Shown: piece by piece, positions 59,581 through 64,000 of the stretch
How positions within the stretch are numbered: the stretch's first letter is position 1
Layout: each line of letters starts with the position of its first letter
Assembly (NCBI RefSeq): GCF_013364235.1
Contig: NZ_CP054919.1
Span: 701,570 to 765,569, forward strand
Source of the DNA: Kitasatospora sp. NA04385
GTDB taxonomy: Bacteria; Actinomycetota; Actinomycetes; Streptomycetales; Streptomycetaceae
DNA length: 64,000 nucleotides
Reading direction: 5' to 3'
The notes under the pieces: model-generated
What the model saw: only the letters and a program-made list of their open reading frames with translations
Told to the model about the DNA's origin: nothing
Database searches by the model: none
Position numbers and translations under genes: made by a program

Positions 59581-59675
59581 TCGTCCGTTCTCGACGCTCG
59601 TCCGTTCTCGACGCTCGTCCGTTCTCGACGCTCGTCCGTTCTCGACGCTCGTCCGGTCTCAACTCTCGTCCGGTC
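59581..59675. repeat. 17-bp tandem repeat at the end of the exosortase gene
   Basis: Four exact units (59581-59597, 59598-59614, 59615-59631, 59632-59648), a diverged one (59649-59665) and a partial sixth. The array spans the exosortase stop codon (59659). Its diverged units encode the C-terminus RPDES, so the repeat probably expanded from coding DNA into the gap. Confidence 0.85.
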
Positions 59676-60192
59676 GGCGCTTCTTGATCCGCAGCGCGAC
59701 CATCAGCAGGACCGCCACCAGCAGCATCAGGTACGACCAGAGCGTGCCGCCCCAGTCGTGGAAGCCGACCATCGCCGGGATTCCGTAGTCCTGGCCGACC
59801 CACAGCACCGCGACCAGCCGCACCAGGTTCGCGGCGGTGAACACCGCCACCGCGACGGCCGCGCCGGTCAGCCGGCGGTGCCACGTCCCGCCGAGGACCA
59901 GCAGCGAGACGCCCGCGCAGGCCGCCGCGACGGTGAGCGCGGAGCAGGACGGGCTGATCCGGATGAAGAACGGCTGGTGGCCGTGGAAGCCGTGCACCAG
60001 GTCGGTGCCGGGCAGTTGGCGCACCATGGTGAGCCCGCACCAGCGGGCCGCCGTCGCGGTCGCGGCGGCCTCCGCCCGGGTGACCGGGCCGGACGCCCAG
60101 TGCCCGAGGGCGAGGGTGGCGGCGATGACGGCGAGGACCCGCAGCAGCGGGGCGAGCGGCCGGGCCGGGCCGGCGGCCGGGCGGGCCCTCAC
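59659..60192 (-). CDS. Exosortase/archaeosortase-family membrane protease-transpeptidase
   Basis: A 177-residue membrane protein with the exosortase triad: Cys83 in ISPSCSALTVAAACAG, Arg125 in FTAANLVRLVAVLWVG and His145 in GFHDWGGTLWSYL. At least four membrane helices are visible. It is shorter than PEP-CTERM exosortases and matches compact actinobacterial members. These enzymes process C-terminal sorting signals or act on glycan-linked proteins. No PEP-type substrate is in the window. The GTG at 60192 overlaps the GT2 stop codon (GTGA). Confidence 0.85.
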   Translation of the reverse strand: MRARPAAGPARPLAPLLRVLAVIAATLALGHWASGPVTRAEAAATATAARWCGLTMVRQLPGTDLVHGFHGHQPFFIRISPSCSALTVAAACAGVSLLVLGGTWHRRLTGAAVAVAVFTAANLVRLVAVLWVGQDYGIPAMVGFHDWGGTLWSYLMLLVAVLLMVALRIKKRRPDES

Positions 60193-61490
60193 AGCCCCGC
60201 CCCGATCGCCGCGTTGGGGGCGCTCGCGGTGCGCTCGGTCTTGACCCAGGAGTACGCGGCGCCGATCCGCCGGTCGATCAGGGCCCGGGTGCACAGCAGC
60301 ATGGAGAGCGCGAACAGCGCGGGGAACAGCAGCAGGTAGAGCACCTCGCGGCGGCGCGTCCCGGCCCGGACCAGGCCGCCGCCGATCTCCAGCACCGGCC
60401 CGGCCAGCATCAGCGGGGCGACCGGCCACAGCGGCACGGTGAGCGCCAGCCCGGGCCAGGACGCCTCGGCGCCCGCCAGCAGCAGCGCCAGCGCGCACAG
60501 CACCGGCACGTGGTACAGGTACAGGAACAGCAGCGCCTCCGCCTTGCCGAGCGCGCCCAGGTGCGGGGAGCGCAGCAGCGCGCCCCGGTAGTCGGCGCAG
60601 ACCTGCTGGTGGCCGCGCGCCCAGCGGTAGCGCTGGCGCCAGTAGCCGCGCAGCGTGGTGACGGCGAGTTCGGTGTCGACGGCGTCCTCGGCGTAGCCGA
60701 CCCGGCGGCCGGAGAGCCAGACCCGGACGGTCAGGTCGGTGTCCTCGGTGACGGAGTCGGTGTTCCAGCCGCCGAGTTCGCGCAGCACCGAGGTGCGCAC
60801 CGCGCAGTTCGCGCCGCCGTACGCGGGCAGCCCGAAGGCGCTGCGCCGGCCGGCCATGTTGACCAGGTAGCCGCACAGGTAGTCGATCGCGACCAGCCGG
60901 GCGATCAGGCTGTCGCCTGGGTTGCGCACCACGCAGCGGCCCTGCGCGGCGGCCGTGCCGGGGTCGTCGAAGGCCCGCACCAGGGCGCGCAGGCAGCCGG
61001 GTTCGGGCTGGTGGTCGGCGTCGAGGACGACGGTGATCTCGCCGCGGACGAGTTCCAGCGCCTCGTTCAGCGCGGCGGACTTCCCGCCGACGGCGTCCGC
61101 CGCCCGGCGCAGCACCCGCCAGCGGGGGTGCCCGGCGGCGGCGCGCTCCAGCCGCTCGCCGGTGTCGTCGGCGGAGCGGTCGTCGACGAAGACCACGTCG
61201 AGCCGGTCGGCGGGGTAGTCGAGCGCGGCCAGGGCCCGGGTGAGCCCGTCGACGACCTTCGCCTCGTCGTGGCACGGCACCAGTACCGTCACGCTCGGCA
61301 ACTCCGCTGCCGCGCCCGCCGGTTCGGTGCGGGCGTGCAGGGCGCCGGTGAGCAGCACCAGGTGCCGCAGCAGGTACAGGCCGAACACGGCGGCGAGGAG
61401 GGCGGCGAGCGCGTGGTGCGCCCACACCGGGCGCCAGCACAGCAGCCCGGCCGCCGCGGCTGCGGGCAGCAGCCACCGGGCCCGTTTCAC
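60189..61490 (-). CDS. Membrane GT2 family glycosyltransferase
   Basis: A 433-residue protein. One or two N-terminal helices precede the GT-A domain: SVTVLVPCHDEAKVVDGLTR, DVVFVDDRSADDTGERLERA, the metal motif VVLDADHQPEPG, acceptor motif TEDTD and the processive signature QRYRWARGHQQ. Three or four C-terminal helices follow. This is the layout of cellulose/hyaluronan/poly-GlcNAc synthase-like enzymes. It overlaps neighbours on both sides by four bases (GTGA), so translation is coupled. It should build a surface glycan from a UDP-sugar. Confidence 0.92.
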   Translation of the reverse strand: MKRARWLLPAAAAAGLLCWRPVWAHHALAALLAAVFGLYLLRHLVLLTGALHARTEPAGAAAELPSVTVLVPCHDEAKVVDGLTRALAALDYPADRLDVVFVDDRSADDTGERLERAAAGHPRWRVLRRAADAVGGKSAALNEALELVRGEITVVLDADHQPEPGCLRALVRAFDDPGTAAAQGRCVVRNPGDSLIARLVAIDYLCGYLVNMAGRRSAFGLPAYGGANCAVRTSVLRELGGWNTDSVTEDTDLTVRVWLSGRRVGYAEDAVDTELAVTTLRGYWRQRYRWARGHQQVCADYRGALLRSPHLGALGKAEALLFLYLYHVPVLCALALLLAGAEASWPGLALTVPLWPVAPLMLAGPVLEIGGGLVRAGTRRREVLYLLLFPALFALSMLLCTRALIDRRIGAAYSWVKTERTASAPNAAIGAGL

Positions 61491-62167
61491 AGCGCCTCCC
61501 GGACCAGGTCGAGCGCCTCGGCGACGCTGTCCACGGACGCCGACTCGGCGCCCCCGTCGGCCTGTTCGCGGTACTCGCCCTGCCGGACCCGGATCACCGG
61601 GATGCCCAGCCGGGCGGCGCCGGCGACGTCCTTGTCGGGCCGGTCGCCGACCATCAGCACCTCGCCGGGGGCGCGGCCGAGCAGGGCGAGGGCCTGCCGG
61701 AAGCCGTCGGGGGCGGGCTTGCGGGCGGCCCGGCCGCCGGGCAGCTCGTCGGTGCACACCACGTGCGGCAGCAGCGGCGCGAGGCCGGTGGCGGCGAGTT
61801 TGGCGCGCTGCTGCGGCGGGTTGCCGTCGGTGAGCACCACCAGCGGGACGGCCTCGGCGAGCCGGGCCAGCCGTTCGGCGACGCCGGGGTGGGGGTCGAG
61901 CCGCACCGGCCGGAAGGCCCGGAAGACGCCGACCAGTTCCGCCGCCAAAGCGCCGTCCGGAGCGCCGAGCCGCTCCAGCGCCCGGTCGACGATCCGCCCG
62001 CGGTCGCTGCCCAGGGCGCACACCTCGTCCAGGGCGGTGCGCAGCGGGGCGCGCAGGGCGGCGGGCGCGGCGGCGGCGACCGCGTCCCAGGCGGCGGCGA
62101 GGAAGGCCGCCTGCGGGTAGAGGGTGTCGTCGAGGTCGAGCAGCACGCCCCGGCAGCGCGGCCTCAC
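61487..62167 (-). CDS. HAD-superfamily phosphatase
   Basis: A 226-residue enzyme with HAD motif I in VLLDLDDTLYPQAAFLAAAW, motif II in VVLTDGNPPQQRAKLAATGL, motif III lysine in KPAPDGFRQAL, and motif IV in VLMVGDRPDKDVAGAARLGI. The nucleophile is the first aspartate of DLDDT. It would remove phosphate from a sugar phosphate or related metabolite of the pathway. The GTG at 62167 overlaps the PIG-L stop codon. Confidence 0.9.
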   Translation of the reverse strand: MRPRCRGVLLDLDDTLYPQAAFLAAAWDAVAAAAPAALRAPLRTALDEVCALGSDRGRIVDRALERLGAPDGALAAELVGVFRAFRPVRLDPHPGVAERLARLAEAVPLVVLTDGNPPQQRAKLAATGLAPLLPHVVCTDELPGGRAARKPAPDGFRQALALLGRAPGEVLMVGDRPDKDVAGAARLGIPVIRVRQGEYREQADGGAESASVDSVAEALDLVREAL

Positions 62168-62808
62168 GCCGTCACCTGCCGGGGGACGGCGGGCGCGCCG
62201 ACGGTCAGGCTGAGCAGGCTGCGGGTGGCGGTGAACGCCTCGGCGTCCTCCAGGCGGCCCTGGAAGCCGCGGAAGCGGGCCTGGGCGGCGAGCGCGTCGA
62301 GGTCGACCCGGCGGGAGCCGACCACCTGGGAGAGGTGGTGGCGCAGCAGGGCGAGCTTGCCCGGCACGTGGCCGGTGACGTCGCTGTAGACGGTGGGCTG
62401 GAAGTCCAAGGTGGTGGGGCCTTCGTAGTGCAGCAGGTGGGGGTGGGTGCGGGCGGCGGCGACGGTGGCCCGGGCGGCGGCGCGGTGGTCCTGGTGGGAG
62501 TCGGCGGGGGCGTGGGTGAGGACGAGGTCGGGTCGGAACTCGGCGAGGACGTCCTCGATCCGCCGGGTGAGCGGGGCGTCGTGCGCCAACTCGCCGTCGC
62601 GGAAGCCGCCCCGGTACAGCCGGGCTCCCAACTCCCGTGCGGCGGCCTGCTGTTCGCGGTCGCGCAGGGCGGGGTCGCCGGGGCCGAGCCGCCCGTCGGT
62701 GAGCACCAGCAGGGCGAGCTGCGCGCCCTCCTGCCGGGCCTTCAACAGCGTGGCGCCGCAGCCGAGTTCGATGTCGTCGGGGTGCGCCCCGATCGCGAGC
62801 ACGCGCAT
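62164..62808 (-). CDS. PIG-L family N-acetylglucosamine deacetylase
   Basis: A 214-residue zinc deacetylase. It opens VLAIGAHPDDIELGCGATLL with the AHPDDxE metal motif; the second histidine site is HAPADSHQDHRAAA. Relatives remove acetyl from GlcNAc-lipid, GlcNAc-inositol or bacillithiol precursors. ATG 62808 overlaps the epimerase stop codon by one base (TGATG). In this operon it should deacetylate a HexNAc group made available by the epimerase and glycosyltransferase. Confidence 0.92.
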   Translation of the reverse strand: MRVLAIGAHPDDIELGCGATLLKARQEGAQLALLVLTDGRLGPGDPALRDREQQAAARELGARLYRGGFRDGELAHDAPLTRRIEDVLAEFRPDLVLTHAPADSHQDHRAAARATVAAARTHPHLLHYEGPTTLDFQPTVYSDVTGHVPGKLALLRHHLSQVVGSRRVDLDALAAQARFRGFQGRLEDAEAFTATRSLLSLTVGAPAVPRQVTA

Positions 62809-63971
62809 CAGGCCGCTCCGGGTTCGCGCAGCGCGAGCCGGTCGGCCCGGTGCGCGCCGAGGACGAGTGCGGCGATCCGCTCGCCGGTGCGCCCGTCCCC
62901 GTAGGGGCACGGGAGGGCGGCGATCCGGCGCTGTTCGGCGGGGTCGAGCAGGCGGCGGGCGGCGGCGAGCGCACGCCGCGGGTCGAGGCCGGTCAGCGCG
63001 GCCTGGCCGAGCGCGACGCCCTCCGGCCGCGGCGTGCTCTCGCGCAGCACGACGGCGGGGACGCCGAACCAGCCGGCCTCCTCCTGGAGTCCGCCGGAGT
63101 CGGTGGCGACCAGCGCCGAGGAGGCGATCAACTCCAGCATCCTGCGGTGGGGTTGGGGCTCCACAAGCTCGATCCCCGGGTGCTCCAGCTCCGCCCGCAG
63201 CCCGTGCGCGGCCAGCCGGTCGGCGGTGCGCGGGTGCAGTGGGAACAGCACCGGGCCGTGGGCGTCCGCCAGCGCGCGGACGGTGGCCGTCAGCGCGGCC
63301 AGCCGCTCGTACGCGTCGACGGTGCCGGGCCGGTGCGCGGTGACCAGCACGCCGCGCCGCCGCTCCACCGGCACCGCCGGGACGCCGGAGGTGCGCAGCA
63401 CGTCGAGCACGGTGTTGCCGACCACGTGCACGGCGGCGGCGGGGACGCCCTCGCGCAGCAGGTTGTCGCGGGCGCCCTCGGTCGGGGCGAAGTGCACGGT
63501 GGCGAGGTCGGCGGCGACGGTGCGGTTGCTCTCCTCGGGCGAGAGCGGGTTGTGCGAGCGCAGCCCGGCCTCGACGTGCGCGACGGGGACGCCGTGCCGC
63601 CGGGCGGCGAGGGCGACCAGCGGCACCGTCCAGGTGTCGCCCTGGACGATCGCCAGGTCGGGCCGGGGCCCGGCGGCGAAGTGGGCGAGCGCGTGGGCCA
63701 GCAGGCCGCCGGTGCGGGCGGCCTCGTCGCCGGTCAACTCCCAGACGGCGTCCGGCGGGACGCCCAGGTCGGCGAAGAAGGCACCGGCCATCCGCCGGTC
63801 GTGGTGCTGGCCGGTGGCGATCACCCGGACGTCCGCCCCGGCGGCGCGCAGGGCGTGCACGACGGGGGCGAGTTTGACGATCTCGGGGCGGGTGCCGGCG
63901 AAGACGGTGAGCTGCGGGGCCCGGCCGGGACGGGGCGTCCCGGCCGGGGTCCGCCGGGGTTCGGCGTTCAT
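62808..63971 (-). CDS. wecB: UDP-N-acetylglucosamine 2-epimerase (non-hydrolysing)
   Basis: A 387-residue enzyme that interconverts UDP-GlcNAc and UDP-ManNAc. Motifs: LTVFAGTRPEIVKLAPVVHA, then VIATGQHHDRRMAGAFF, LAIVQGDTWTVPLVAL, HVEAGLRSHNPLSPEESNR and ATDSGGLQEEAGWFGVPAVV. The family length is complete. ATG 63971 lacks a clear RBS and the frame stays open upstream to the window edge, so it may be coupled to a gene just outside. First visible gene of the six-gene operon. Confidence 0.92.
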   Translation of the reverse strand: MNAEPRRTPAGTPRPGRAPQLTVFAGTRPEIVKLAPVVHALRAAGADVRVIATGQHHDRRMAGAFFADLGVPPDAVWELTGDEAARTGGLLAHALAHFAAGPRPDLAIVQGDTWTVPLVALAARRHGVPVAHVEAGLRSHNPLSPEESNRTVAADLATVHFAPTEGARDNLLREGVPAAAVHVVGNTVLDVLRTSGVPAVPVERRRGVLVTAHRPGTVDAYERLAALTATVRALADAHGPVLFPLHPRTADRLAAHGLRAELEHPGIELVEPQPHRRMLELIASSALVATDSGGLQEEAGWFGVPAVVLRESTPRPEGVALGQAALTGLDPRRALAAARRLLDPAEQRRIAALPCPYGDGRTGERIAALVLGAHRADRLALREPGAA

Positions 63972-64000
63972 CGGGGTGTCAGCGGTCCGGTCGGTCAGGA

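Overview
The window is high-GC actinomycete DNA (above 70% GC by eye, GTG starts common, strong third-position GC bias). A chaplin, a SARP regulator, an ECF sigma/anti-sigma pair and a RiPP cluster point to Streptomyces, Kitasatospora or a close relative. I cannot name the species. No rRNA, tRNA or CRISPR was seen. All assignments come from reading translated motifs and gene order; no search was run.

Layout. 1-11.3 kb: a truncated NicO-type metal transporter gene, DUF4331 and TPR secreted proteins, a short chaplin, a fasciclin lipoprotein, a molybdopterin oxidoreductase whose reading frame is broken, SigK-like sigma factor plus RskA-like anti-sigma factor, a cyclopropane-fatty-acid synthase and two small membrane proteins. 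The fasciclin/oxidoreductase/sigma/anti-sigma/CFA grouping resembles the mycobacterial SigK regulon. 11.3-20.1 kb: an operon of NfeD-like protein, YqiK-type flotillin and a 1,579-residue AAA ATPase, then a PucR-type regulator.

20.5-24.4 kb: a compact island of lower GC inserted in the 3' end of a GH1 beta-glucosidase gene. A 29-bp direct repeat of the target flanks it. It carries one large gene, a HEPN-like/NACHT STAND NTPase that looks like an antiphage protein, and no integrase.

25.9-45.2 kb: a RiPP cluster of the linear azole/thiopeptide class. A SARP gene heads a near-continuous minus-strand operon: leader-binding F protein, YcaO, SagB-type dehydrogenase, split LanB dehydratase, M50 protease, ABC exporter. 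A second YcaO lies beyond a 392-bp array of twenty-eight 14-bp palindromic repeats. The 57-residue precursor is encoded convergently. Of its last 22 residues, 21 are Ser, Thr or Cys, so nearly the whole core can be cyclised or dehydrated. Only one SpaB_C-type protein is present, so a linear azole/dehydroamino-acid peptide is a better guess than a pyridine macrocycle. An M20 amidohydrolase diverges from the precursor.

45.5-58.6 kb: an unlinked cytochrome oxidase subunit I, an HPF-like dormancy protein, CorA with a proline/arginine-rich upstream ORF, a giant FAD/Fe-S D-lactate-dehydrogenase-type enzyme, a HEAT-repeat protein, a divergent LLM oxidoreductase/MarR pair and a GH16 protein. 58.6-64 kb: a tightly coupled operon of UDP-GlcNAc 2-epimerase, PIG-L deacetylase, HAD phosphatase, GT2 glycosyltransferase, exosortase-family protein and ATP-grasp ligase, which looks like a surface glycoconjugate pathway.
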